A DNA stretch of 6,771 bases from Sinorhizobium sp. (lineage in GTDB: Bacteria; Pseudomonadota; Alphaproteobacteria; Rhizobiales; Rhizobiaceae). A program made the position numbers and the translations under genes. The notes beneath the pieces were generated by a model. It saw only the letters and a list, made by a program, of their open reading frames with translations, was not told where the DNA came from and did no database searches. The stretch covers positions 1-6,771 of the forward strand of contig JAPSJG010000211.1 of the NCBI GenBank assembly GCA_031178305.1. The letters are read 5' to 3'. Positions 1 to 5,055 of the stretch are shown here, in pieces (positions within the stretch are counted from its first letter, which is position 1; each line of letters begins with the position of its first letter).

Positions 1-52
1 CTAAATCCTTAATAGACCACGATGATTCTACAGCGCCGTGCGCCTTTTATTC

Positions 53-74
53 AAAAAGGGGGCCACAAAGGCCC
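53..74 (-). terminator. Rho-independent terminator behind gcrA
   Basis: On the minus strand a GC stem, GGGCC / GGCCC with a TTTGT loop (bases 74 to 60), is followed by CC and five T (57 to 53). It begins 25 bases after the gcrA stop codon, where an intrinsic terminator is expected. Read on the plus strand the same stem is followed by GTTTT (75-79), so it may also stop transcription arriving from the left. The stem is only 5 bp, so strength is uncertain. Confidence 0.65.
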
Positions 75-99
75 GTTTTGCGTGGCTCGCCGCTCCAAC

Positions 100-618
100 T
101 CAGCGGCTGCGCCGCCGCTCCGCGGACGGCTGATAAGCAAGCCGCGCATGGTAACTGCAATAGGGCGAGGACTCCGGCGAGTCGTTGCCGCAGAAATGGA
201 ATTCCTCCTTCAGCGGATCGCCGATCGGCCACTTGCAGGTGCGCTCGGTGAGTTGCGTCAGCTCCAGCCGGCGCGACATCGGCAGCACGATGTTCGCTGC
301 GAGCTCGATATCCGGCTCCGCCGCCAGATCGATGGCGACCTCTTCCTTGAGAACGGTGGCGCCTGCGGGGCGGGCCACGGTCCGGGTTACGGCGCGTGCG
401 GCGTAGTTCGGCGCACGCGGCGCCGAGGTCGCCCGCTTGGGACGAGCGGCTGCGGCCGTGCCGCCGGCCTTTGCCCGTCCCGGCAGGCTCAGCCGGTGCA
501 CCTTGCCGATAACGGCATTGCGGCTGACGCCGCCCAATTGCGCCGCGATCTGGCTGGCGCTCAAGCCCTCGGACCATAGCTTCTTCAATTTCTCAACCCG
601 CTCGTCAGTCCAAATCAT
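100..618 (-). CDS. gcrA: GcrA cell cycle regulator
   Basis: GcrA is an alphaproteobacterial cell-cycle transcription factor. It binds sigma-70 RNA polymerase and activates promoters carrying GANTC sites methylated by CcrM. The 172-residue product starts MIWTDERVEKLKKLW, the family's usual N-terminus. Residues 1-45 form the helix-turn-helix domain, with SASQIAAQLGGVSRNAVIGKVHR at about 20-42. A basic, Ala/Pro-rich linker spans about 48-90. The conserved C-terminal part (about 119-172) has TERTCKWPIGDP, FHFCG and PYCSYHARLAY, with C128, C143, C154 and H157, and in the family contacts sigma-70. The frame stays open upstream to 663, but ATG 618 is preferred because the family start falls there and GGGGAG lies 7 bases before it. 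The gene is divergent from argD across a 423-base region dense in GANTC sites. In Caulobacter, CtrA and DnaA control gcrA; in S. meliloti the small RNA EcpR1 targets its mRNA. Confidence 0.96.
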   Translation of the reverse strand: MIWTDERVEKLKKLWSEGLSASQIAAQLGGVSRNAVIGKVHRLSLPGRAKAGGTAAAARPKRATSAPRAPNYAARAVTRTVARPAGATVLKEEVAIDLAAEPDIELAANIVLPMSRRLELTQLTERTCKWPIGDPLKEEFHFCGNDSPESSPYCSYHARLAYQPSAERRRSR

Positions 619-625
619 GTCTGCA

Positions 626-631
626 CTCCCC
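626..631 (-). promoter_or_regulatory. gcrA ribosome binding site
   Basis: GGGGAG on the minus strand sits 7 bases before the ATG at 618. It decides the start: the in-frame upstream ATG codons that would extend the protein (up to 663) have no comparable purine-rich element, and the protein from 618 begins exactly like known GcrA. Confidence 0.8.
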
Positions 632-667
632 GTTCTCGGCGTTGGGATGGCAGAATCCATCACCCTT

Positions 668-686
668 CTCCAGAAAAACCCTGGAG
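668..686. repeat. Inverted repeat in the gcrA upstream/leader region
   Basis: A perfect inverted repeat, CTCCAG - AAAAACC - CTGGAG on the plus strand, has 6-bp arms and a 7-base loop. On the minus strand it reads CTCCAG GGTTTTT CTGGAG, ending about 50 bases before the gcrA start. If gcrA is transcribed from the candidate promoter at 748-776, this would form a hairpin in the 5' untranslated region. It could also be an operator. Function is not shown by the sequence. Confidence 0.45.
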
Positions 687-734
687 TTACAACGCGATAA
701 CAATTTTGGTGACTAGGTCCGCCGCACGCGTCTA

Positions 735-750
735 GTAATTAAATCTTAAC
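735..750. promoter_or_regulatory. CtrA-like binding site (GTAA-N7-TTAAC)
   Basis: The sequence GTAATTAAATCTTAAC fits the alphaproteobacterial CtrA consensus TTAA-N7-TTAAC at 8 of 9 specified bases, with only the first T replaced by G. An extra TTAA (739-742) lies inside the spacer. The site overlaps the -10 and predicted start of the candidate gcrA promoter, a position where a bound regulator would repress. CtrA represses gcrA in Caulobacter, which makes the location plausible. AT-rich stretches can match by chance. Confidence 0.45.
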
Positions 751-776
751 CTACCGGCAGGGTGACTCCGTGGCAA
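748..776 (-). promoter_or_regulatory. Candidate gcrA promoter with a GANTC in the spacer
   Basis: On the minus strand TTGCCA (776 to 771) is separated by 17 bases from TAGGTT (753 to 748). The -35 resembles the alphaproteobacterial CTTGNC type; the -10 is poor (3 of 6 against TATAAT). A GANTC (764-768) lies in the spacer and another (777-781) abuts the -35. GANTC between or beside the core elements is the arrangement reported for GcrA-dependent promoters, whose core elements are often weak. Predicted transcription would start near 740, giving a leader of about 120 bases. Confidence 0.35.
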
Positions 777-800
777 GAGTCGCCGGAATCGCGCCGAATC
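764..800. promoter_or_regulatory. Cluster of four GANTC (CcrM methylation) sites
   Basis: GACTC (764-768), GAGTC (777-781), GAATC (786-790) and GAATC (796-800) lie within 37 bases. Two further sites flank the cluster at 653-657 and 879-883. By hand count the rest of the window, outside 619-1041, has only ten GANTC in about 6.3 kb. CcrM methylates the adenine of GANTC once per cell cycle in alphaproteobacteria, and GcrA reads this mark. The cluster lies upstream of gcrA itself. Confidence 0.65.
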
Positions 801-917
801 GATTTCGCGGTTTTCCCCAACTTGCTGTCCGATAGTTGCATTTTTGCAAGCCCCGGCGCGCGATTTTTTCGCATGGCGGATTCGGCACCGTCAAGGCGGC
901 CGCAGGCCTTGGTTTTG

Positions 918-946
918 TTGACATTGCGCCGCGAAATGGGAATAGT
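918..946 (+). promoter_or_regulatory. Candidate argD promoter
   Basis: A perfect -35 hexamer TTGACA (918-923) is followed by a 17-base spacer and AATAGT (941-946), which matches TATAAT at four of six positions. Transcription would start around 953, leaving an untranslated leader of about 90 bases before argD. The hairpin at 953-968 would then lie at the very 5' end of the message. No arginine-repressor box was recognised around it. Confidence 0.45.
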
Positions 947-952
947 GCCCCG

Positions 953-981
953 GCCGCCGAAAGGCGGCATTTTGATTTTTT
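953..981 (+). terminator. Terminator-like hairpin in the argD leader
   Basis: GCCGCC (953-958), a GAAA tetraloop (959-962) and GGCGGC (963-968) form a perfect 6-bp GC stem capped by a GNRA loop. It is followed directly by ATTTTGATTTTTT (969-981). This has every feature of an intrinsic terminator on the plus strand, yet it sits 60 bases before argD with no gene ahead of it in that direction. It may attenuate argD, end a short transcript started further upstream, or serve as a protective 5' hairpin. CCGGCC (950-955) can also pair with GGCCGG (984-989), which would compete with the small hairpin. Confidence 0.5.
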
Positions 982-1027
982 CGGGCCGGACAAATCACGA
1001 CCGATCAGTCCGATGGCGTTTGCCGAG

Positions 1028-1033
1028 AAGGAG
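1028..1033 (+). promoter_or_regulatory. argD ribosome binding site
   Basis: AAGGAG lies 8 bases before the ATG at 1042. It is a near-perfect Shine-Dalgarno element and fixes the argD start. Confidence 0.8.
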
Positions 1034-1041
1034 AAGCTCAA

Positions 1042-2238
1042 ATGACCGCAACAACGCCGCTCTACGACACCTATTTGCGCGCTCCGTTGCGTTTCGAGCG
1101 AGGCGAGGGCGTCTGGCTGATAGCGGAGGATGGTACGCGCTATCTCGATTTTGCCGCCGGTGTTGCCGTGAACTCCCTCGGTCATGCTCATCCGCACCTG
1201 GTCGAGGCGCTGAAGGCACAGGCTGAAAAGCTCTGGCACGTTTCCAATCTCTACGACGTGCCGGGCCAGGAGAGCCTCGCGCGTCGGCTGACGGCGGTCA
1301 CCTTCGCCGACCGCGTCTTCTTCACCAATTCAGGCGCGGAGGCGCTGGAATGCGCGATCAAGACGGCGCGACGCTACCACTTCGCCAAAGGGCATCTGGA
1401 GCGGTTTCACGTCATCACCTTCGAAGGTGCCTTCCACGGCCGCACCATCGCAACGATCGCCGCCGGCGGCCAGCAGAAATATATAGAAGGCTTCGGGCCG
1501 AAGGCGCCGGGCTTCTATCAGGTTCCCTTCGGCGACATCGCCGCCGTAAAGAACGCCATCAATGACGAAACTGCGGCGATCCTGATCGAGCCGATCCAGG
1601 GCGAGGGCGGCATTCGCCTAGCATCCAAGGAATTCCTGCAGGAGTTGCGTGCGCTCTGCGACGAATTCGGCCTGCTGTTGATCCTGGACGAGGTGCAATG
1701 CGGCGTCGGCCGCACCGGCAAGCTCTTCGCCTATGAATGGGCGGGTATCAGGCCCGACATCATGGCGGTCGCCAAGGGCATCGGCGGCGGCTTTCCGCTC
1801 GGCGCTTGCCTTGCGACGGAGGCGGCTGCCGCAGGTATGATGGCGGGCACGCACGGCTCCACCTATGGCGGCAATCCGCTGGCTATGGCTGTCGGCAATG
1901 CGGTGCTCGACGTCATTCTCGCCGAGGGCTTTCTCGATCAGGTGCGCGACGTCGCGCTGGTCTTCCGGCAGGGGCTCGCCTCGCTCAAGGATCGTTTCCC
2001 GGACGTGATCGAGGAAATCCGCGGGGACGGCTTGATGCTCGGCATCAAGGCAAAGGTCCCTCCCGCCGACCTCTTGAAGGCAATCCGTGCGGAGAAGCTA
2101 CTGGCCGTTCCCGCCGGCGAGAACGTGCTGCGTCTCCTGCCGCCACTGATCACCACCGCGGCAGAAGCGCGTGAGGGCCTGGCAAGGCTCGAGCGCGCCG
2201 CCGAGGCGGTAAGGGCGGCAGGAATCGCCGCCGCCTGA
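1042..2238 (+). CDS. argD: Acetylornithine aminotransferase
   Basis: ArgD is a cytoplasmic pyridoxal-phosphate enzyme of class-III aminotransferase fold. It transfers an amino group from glutamate to N-acetylglutamate semialdehyde, giving N-acetylornithine in arginine synthesis. Many bacterial ArgD proteins also act on succinyl-diaminopimelate in lysine synthesis. The 398 residues match the usual length of about 400. Visible motifs in order are the cofactor-phosphate-binding SGAEA (97-101), FHGRT (131-135), EPIQGEGG (183-190), ILDEVQCGVGRTG (214-226) with D216 holding the pyridine nitrogen, the Schiff-base lysine K245 in AVAKGIGGGFPLGA, and HGSTYGGNPL (271-280). The C-terminus is Ala-rich. 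The start is supported by AAGGAG at 1028. argF follows after 80 bases without a visible terminator, so the two are probably one operon. A paralogous ornithine-family aminotransferase is the main alternative, but the argF linkage argues for ArgD. Confidence 0.95.
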   Translation: MTATTPLYDTYLRAPLRFERGEGVWLIAEDGTRYLDFAAGVAVNSLGHAHPHLVEALKAQAEKLWHVSNLYDVPGQESLARRLTAVTFADRVFFTNSGAEALECAIKTARRYHFAKGHLERFHVITFEGAFHGRTIATIAAGGQQKYIEGFGPKAPGFYQVPFGDIAAVKNAINDETAAILIEPIQGEGGIRLASKEFLQELRALCDEFGLLLILDEVQCGVGRTGKLFAYEWAGIRPDIMAVAKGIGGGFPLGACLATEAAAAGMMAGTHGSTYGGNPLAMAVGNAVLDVILAEGFLDQVRDVALVFRQGLASLKDRFPDVIEEIRGDGLMLGIKAKVPPADLLKAIRAEKLLAVPAGENVLRLLPPLITTAAEAREGLARLERAAEAVRAAGIAAA

Positions 2239-2318
2239 GGTTCGCGGCAAGGCCTCACTTGAACCGGGCCCGCAATCATGGTCGAGTACCGATATTCATG
2301 ACAGGAATTGAAAGCATT

Positions 2319-3236
2319 ATGACTGCCACCAGACATTTTCTCGATCTTTCCGCGATGACGGCCGCCGATCTCAGAACGATCATCGACGATGCCCGCGTAA
2401 GGAAATCGGCGACCAAGGCCGGGACGGCCGACAAGCCGCTTGCCGGAAAGATGCTGGCGATGATTTTCGAGAAACCCTCCACCCGCACGCGCGTCTCCTT
2501 CGACGTCGGCATGCGGCAGCTTGGCGGCGAAACGCTGTTCCTCTCGGGTACCGAAATGCAGCTTGGCCGGGCTGAGGCGATCGGCGACACGGCAAAGGTC
2601 CTCTCCCGCTATGTCGACGCCATCATGATCCGCACCACCGACCACCGCCGGCTTCTGGAAATGGCCGAGCATGCGACGGTGCCGGTGATCAACGGCCTCA
2701 CCGACGACACGCATCCTTGCCAGATCATGGCCGATATCTTGACATTCGAGGAGCACCGCGGGCCTGTCGGGGGCAAGACGATCGCCTGGACAGGCGACGG
2801 CAACAACGTCCTGCACTCACTGATCGAAGGCTCGGCGCGTTTCGGCTACCGCATGAACATGGCTGTTCCGCTTGGCTCCGAGCCGCAGGACAAGTTTCTC
2901 AATTGGGCCCGCAACAACGGCGGAGAGATCCTGCTTTGCCATGAGCCGGAACAGGCTGTCGCCGGCGCCGACTGCGTCGTCACCGACACCTGGGTGTCGA
3001 TGAATCAGGAGTATCGCGCTCGCGGCCATAACGTCTTCCAGCCCTATCAGGTGAATGCGGCGCTGATGAAGCATGCGGCCGCCGATGCGCTGTTCATGCA
3101 TTGCCTGCCGGCCCATCGCGGCGAGGAAGTCACCGACGAGGTCATCGACGGCCCGCAATCCGTCGTGTTCGACGAAGCGGAGAACCGGCTGCACGCGCAG
3201 AAATCGATCCTTGCCTGGTGCCTCGGCGCCGTCTGA
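2319..3236 (+). CDS. argF: Ornithine carbamoyltransferase
   Basis: This cytoplasmic enzyme joins carbamoyl phosphate to ornithine to give citrulline. The product has 305 residues, as usual for anabolic enzymes. The N-terminal domain carries the carbamoyl-phosphate loop STRTR (54-58) followed by VSFDVG, and HPCQ (132-135). The C-terminal domain carries the ornithine-side motif DTWVSMNQE (223-231) and the HCLPAHRGEEV segment (261-271), whose cysteine is catalytic in the family. The frame is open further upstream, with ATG at 2298 and TTG at 2259, but family members start close to MTATRHFLDLS, so ATG 2319 is chosen. Its ribosome site is modest: AGGAA at 2303-2307 with an 11-base gap. It lies 80 bases after argD in the same direction, giving two consecutive parts of arginine synthesis. 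A catabolic arginine-deiminase enzyme is less likely because no arcA or arcC is nearby. Confidence 0.95.
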   Translation: MTATRHFLDLSAMTAADLRTIIDDARVRKSATKAGTADKPLAGKMLAMIFEKPSTRTRVSFDVGMRQLGGETLFLSGTEMQLGRAEAIGDTAKVLSRYVDAIMIRTTDHRRLLEMAEHATVPVINGLTDDTHPCQIMADILTFEEHRGPVGGKTIAWTGDGNNVLHSLIEGSARFGYRMNMAVPLGSEPQDKFLNWARNNGGEILLCHEPEQAVAGADCVVTDTWVSMNQEYRARGHNVFQPYQVNAALMKHAAADALFMHCLPAHRGEEVTDEVIDGPQSVVFDEAENRLHAQKSILAWCLGAV

Positions 3237-3246
3237 GCAGGCGCCG
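3224..3246 (+). repeat. GC hairpin spanning the argF stop codon
   Basis: CGGCGCC (3224-3230) and GGCGCCG (3240-3246) form a perfect 7-bp stem around a 9-base loop that contains the argF stop codon. No run of T follows, so it is not a standard intrinsic terminator. It could stabilise the 3' end of the argDF message or assist Rho-dependent termination. GC-rich inverted repeats of this size also arise by chance in such DNA. Confidence 0.3.
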
Positions 3247-3273
3247 CGCAGAACGGACGTGAGCGGCAGAGCT

Positions 3274-3302
3274 ATTGAAACCGGGGCGGTTCGACACAAT
3301 CT
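3274..3302 (+). promoter_or_regulatory. Possible heat-shock (RpoH-type) promoter for hslO
   Basis: ATTGAA (3274-3279), a 17-base spacer and CAATCT (3297-3302) resemble the rhizobial RpoH pattern, roughly CTTGAA and CCATAT, at five and four of six positions. hslO is a heat-shock gene in other bacteria, so such a promoter is expected in the 261-base argF-hslO gap. The predicted leader would be long, near 190 bases, and the match is weak. Nothing else definite was seen in 3237-3484. Confidence 0.25.
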
Positions 3303-3484
3303 AGGCGACAGAGGACGGCTTCGGTATGGTTTTGCCGGCAAAGGCCGCGGGAAAGCCGCTTGGTAGTCGTCGACGCCGCGCATGCGGATAGGACTTCTGG
3401 ACAATTCCGTTCATTGGCGGGAACCATTAGATGCCGGGCAAGTTGCACGGGGCGGATTAATGCCCGGGTTGTGGCCGCACGCAG

Positions 3485-3491
3485 TAAGGAG
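3485..3491 (+). promoter_or_regulatory. hslO ribosome binding site
   Basis: TAAGGAG ends 6 bases before ATG 3498. It favours that ATG over the adjoining in-frame GTG at 3495, which would leave only 3 bases of spacing. Confidence 0.8.
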
Positions 3492-3497
3492 TAAGTG

Positions 3498-4493
3498 ATG
3501 ACAGAAACAGCACCGGGACTAGGCGAGTTCGATTTTGCCGGTGACGATCATGTCGTACCCTTTTACGTCGAAGGGCTCGACGTGCGCGGCCGTGCCGTTC
3601 AGCTTGGTTCGATGCTTGATGCGATCCTCGAGCGGCACAATTATCCGCTTCCGGTGGCGCGCTTAGTCGCCGAGACGGTGGTGCTGACCGTGTTGCTCGG
3701 CACGTCGCTCAAGTTCGAAGGCAAGCTCATCGTCCAGACTCAGAGCGATGGGCCGGTGGATCTGGTGGTTGCCGATTTCTCGACGCCGGACCGGGTTCGC
3801 GCCTATGCCCGCTATGACGCGGAGGCGCTGGCCGCCGCCGAGAAGGGTGGCCGAACGCAGCCACACGAATTGCTTGGCAAGGGCATCCTTGCCTTCACCA
3901 TCGACCAGGGTGCGCACACACAGCGCTACCAGGGCATCGTCCCGCTCGACGGTGCAACGCTCGAGGAGATTGCGGGCGCCTATTTCCGCCAGTCGGAGCA
4001 GATCCCGACCAAGGTGCGCCTGGGCGTCGCCGAACTTCTCGACCGTGACGCGAACGGCAAGCCCAGGCATCGTTGGCGCGCAGGCGGCATGGTGGCGCAG
4101 TTCCTGCCCGAGTCACCCGAGAGAATGCGCCAGCCGGACCTGCATGGCGGCGACGGCGACGATGGCAACGGCCAGAGCCAGTTCGAGGAGGACGATCTCT
4201 GGACGGAAGCCAAGGTGATGGTCGAGACGATAGACACCGACGAACTGACAGACCCGACGGTCGGAACCGAGCGGTTGCTCTACCGTTTGTTCCACGAGCG
4301 CGGCGTTCGCGTCTATCAACCGCAGGTGGTATATGATCGCTGCAGTTGCTCGCGCGACAAGATCCGCAAAGTGCTGGATGGGCTGAGCCAGGAGGATATC
4401 GAAAACAGTATCGAGGATGGCCTGATCAACGTGACCTGCGAATTCTGCTCTACTACCTATCGCTTCGAGGCGAGCGAGGTGCGATCGCAGTGA
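3498..4493 (+). CDS. hslO: Redox-regulated chaperone Hsp33
   Basis: Hsp33 is a cytoplasmic holdase chaperone switched on by oxidation. Its C-terminal cysteines bind zinc when reduced and form disulfides under oxidative stress with unfolding, exposing a client-binding surface. The product has 331 residues against about 290 in E. coli. The N-terminal Hsp33 fold spans about residues 15-205, including the conserved GKGILAFTID segment (128-136) and YQGIVPLDG (144-152). The zinc switch is complete: CSC at 282-284 and CEFC at 314-317, giving C282, C284, C314 and C317. Much of the extra length is a Gly/Asp/Glu-rich stretch (about 213-233, PDLHGGDGDDGNGQSQFEED) in front of the linker. TAAGGAG at 3485 sets the start. 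It lies 261 bases after argF, so it probably has its own promoter. It converges on apaG. Confidence 0.95.
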   Translation: MTETAPGLGEFDFAGDDHVVPFYVEGLDVRGRAVQLGSMLDAILERHNYPLPVARLVAETVVLTVLLGTSLKFEGKLIVQTQSDGPVDLVVADFSTPDRVRAYARYDAEALAAAEKGGRTQPHELLGKGILAFTIDQGAHTQRYQGIVPLDGATLEEIAGAYFRQSEQIPTKVRLGVAELLDRDANGKPRHRWRAGGMVAQFLPESPERMRQPDLHGGDGDDGNGQSQFEEDDLWTEAKVMVETIDTDELTDPTVGTERLLYRLFHERGVRVYQPQVVYDRCSCSRDKIRKVLDGLSQEDIENSIEDGLINVTCEFCSTTYRFEASEVRSQ

Positions 4494-4507
4494 ACTGAAA
4501 GCGCGAT

Positions 4508-4519
4508 GCGGGCGCCCGC
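4508..4519. repeat. Perfect 12-bp palindrome between hslO and apaG
   Basis: GCGGGCGCCCGC lies in the 57-base gap between the convergent stop codons of hslO (4493) and apaG (4551). It could fold with a 4-base loop, but no T run follows it on either strand; on the minus strand the TTTTTCTTT tract comes before it. It is therefore a poor intrinsic terminator, and no better one is visible in this gap. Confidence 0.35.
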
Positions 4520-4550
4520 CGTCGACAAAGAAAAAGTGGCAGGGGCGGCT

Positions 4551-4943
4551 TCAGTTCAGCGTCCGCACCTGCCCCGGGGAGTCGAGCGAGAAGGCGGGGA
4601 TTGCCACATTAAAGGTTTCGCCGTCCTCCGCCTCCATGCTGTAGTGGCCGAACATGACGCCTGACGGCGTGTCCAGCGGACAGCCGGAGGAATACTCATA
4701 GGTGTCGCCGGGATTGAGCAGCGGCTGCTCCCCAATAACACCTGGACCGCTGACCTCGTCCACCTGACCATTCTCGTCAGTGATGTGCCAGTAGCGGGTC
4801 ACCAGTCGGACCGCGACGTCCGAATGGTTCGCTATGACGATGCGATAGCCCCAGACGTAACGGCTATCGTCGGGGTCGGACTGCTCTTCGAGATAGTACG
4901 GCTCTACCGTGACTTCAATGTCGCGAGTGAGTGCGCGGTACAT
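4551..4943 (-). CDS. apaG: ApaG domain protein
   Basis: ApaG is a small all-beta protein with a fibronectin-III-like fold; the E. coli gene neighbours apaH. Its biochemical role is unsettled. Links to magnesium/cobalt tolerance have been proposed, and the same domain occurs in some eukaryotic F-box and polymerase-interacting proteins. The 130 residues match the family length of about 125-130. Family motifs are present: RYVWGYRI (28-35), RYWHITDENG (50-59), the glycine-rich SGPGVIGEQPLL (65-76), NPGDTYEYSSGCPL (77-90) and GVMFGHYSM (95-103). The frame extends much further upstream, but ATG 4943 is chosen because the family N-terminus starts there and AGGA ends 8 bases before it. An ATG three codons earlier overlaps that AGGA and is less likely. 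It converges with hslO and is divergent from the phosphatidyltransferase gene. No apaH is present. Confidence 0.94.
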   Translation of the reverse strand: MYRALTRDIEVTVEPYYLEEQSDPDDSRYVWGYRIVIANHSDVAVRLVTRYWHITDENGQVDEVSGPGVIGEQPLLNPGDTYEYSSGCPLDTPSGVMFGHYSMEAEDGETFNVAIPAFSLDSPGQVRTLN

Positions 4944-4977
4944 GTTCGACATCCTGTTCCAAATCTGTACGGATATC

Positions 4978-5006
4978 CTATAGCAATAAGGTTTCGTGAA
5001 GAATAA
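4978..5006 (-). promoter_or_regulatory. Candidate apaG promoter
   Basis: On the minus strand CTATAG (4983 to 4978) resembles the rhizobial -10 CTATAT and lies 34 bases before the apaG start. TTATTC (5006 to 5001) is placed at a 17-base spacing but is a weak -35. The 112-base divergent gap must hold promoters for both apaG and the gene at 5056; no convincing plus-strand pair was seen. Confidence 0.3.
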
Positions 5007-5055
5007 CGGCAAGATTGCACGAGCCGCATCATATTTTCGCTGAAAGGGCGGCAAC

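Larger units (their letters stand above)
619..1041. other. Gene-free divergent control region between gcrA and argD
   Basis: These 423 bases hold no convincing gene: reading frames across them are short or are extensions and shadows of gcrA and argD. The region is visibly more AT-rich in patches (700-750, 800-850, 969-981) than its surroundings. Reading left to right it holds the gcrA ribosome binding site (626-631), a GANTC (653-657), an inverted repeat (668-686), a CtrA-like box (735-750) and a candidate minus-strand promoter (748-776). These are followed by four clustered GANTC sites (764-800), a small inverted repeat TTGCA-TTTT-TGCAA (836-849) and a further GANTC (879-883). A candidate plus-strand promoter (918-946), a terminator-like hairpin (953-981) and the argD ribosome binding site (1028-1033) complete it. 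A small RNA ending at the hairpin cannot be excluded from sequence alone. Confidence 0.8.

Noticed and set aside
33..48. GCGC-CGT-GCGC followed by CTTTT near the left edge, as a terminator for a gene left of the window
   Set aside because: A 4-bp stem with a 3-base loop is too weak to call, and no upstream gene is visible.
170..183. Two GANTC sites nine bases apart inside the 3' end of gcrA
   Set aside because: They lie in coding sequence, far from any promoter seen, and a pair at this spacing can arise by chance.
22..579. Plus-strand open frame (185 codons) opposite gcrA
   Set aside because: Shadow of gcrA; Arg/Ala-rich translation, crosses the gcrA terminator and has no recognisable domain.
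691..700. TTATCGCGTT (minus strand) as a DnaA box
   Set aside because: Only about five of nine bases fit the DnaA consensus.
836..849. TTGCA-TTTT-TGCAA inverted repeat
   Set aside because: A 5-bp AT-containing stem is too short to assign as an operator or terminator; noted only as part of the intergenic region.
762..1226. Plus-strand open frame across the argD upstream region and start
   Set aside because: It overlaps the certain argD start out of frame, its translation is Arg-rich without motifs, and it runs through the terminator-like hairpin.
2278..2301. Seven-codon mini-ORF (MVEYRYS) in the argD-argF gap, its stop overlapping ATG 2298
   Set aside because: No ribosome site, one arginine only and no attenuator hairpin nearby, so a leader-peptide role is not supported.
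2259..2318. In-frame N-terminal extension of argF (TTG 2259 or ATG 2298)
   Set aside because: The extra residues do not resemble the family N-terminus, and neither start has a good ribosome site.
1938..2816. Long minus-strand open frame (292 codons) opposite argD and argF
   Set aside because: It lies opposite two certain genes, its translation is Arg/Gly/His-rich and low in recognisable motifs, and such antisense frames are usual in high-GC codon-biased DNA.
2817..3404. Minus-strand open frame (195 codons) opposite argF and the following gap
   Set aside because: Same antisense artefact of GC bias; no family resemblance and no clear ribosome site.
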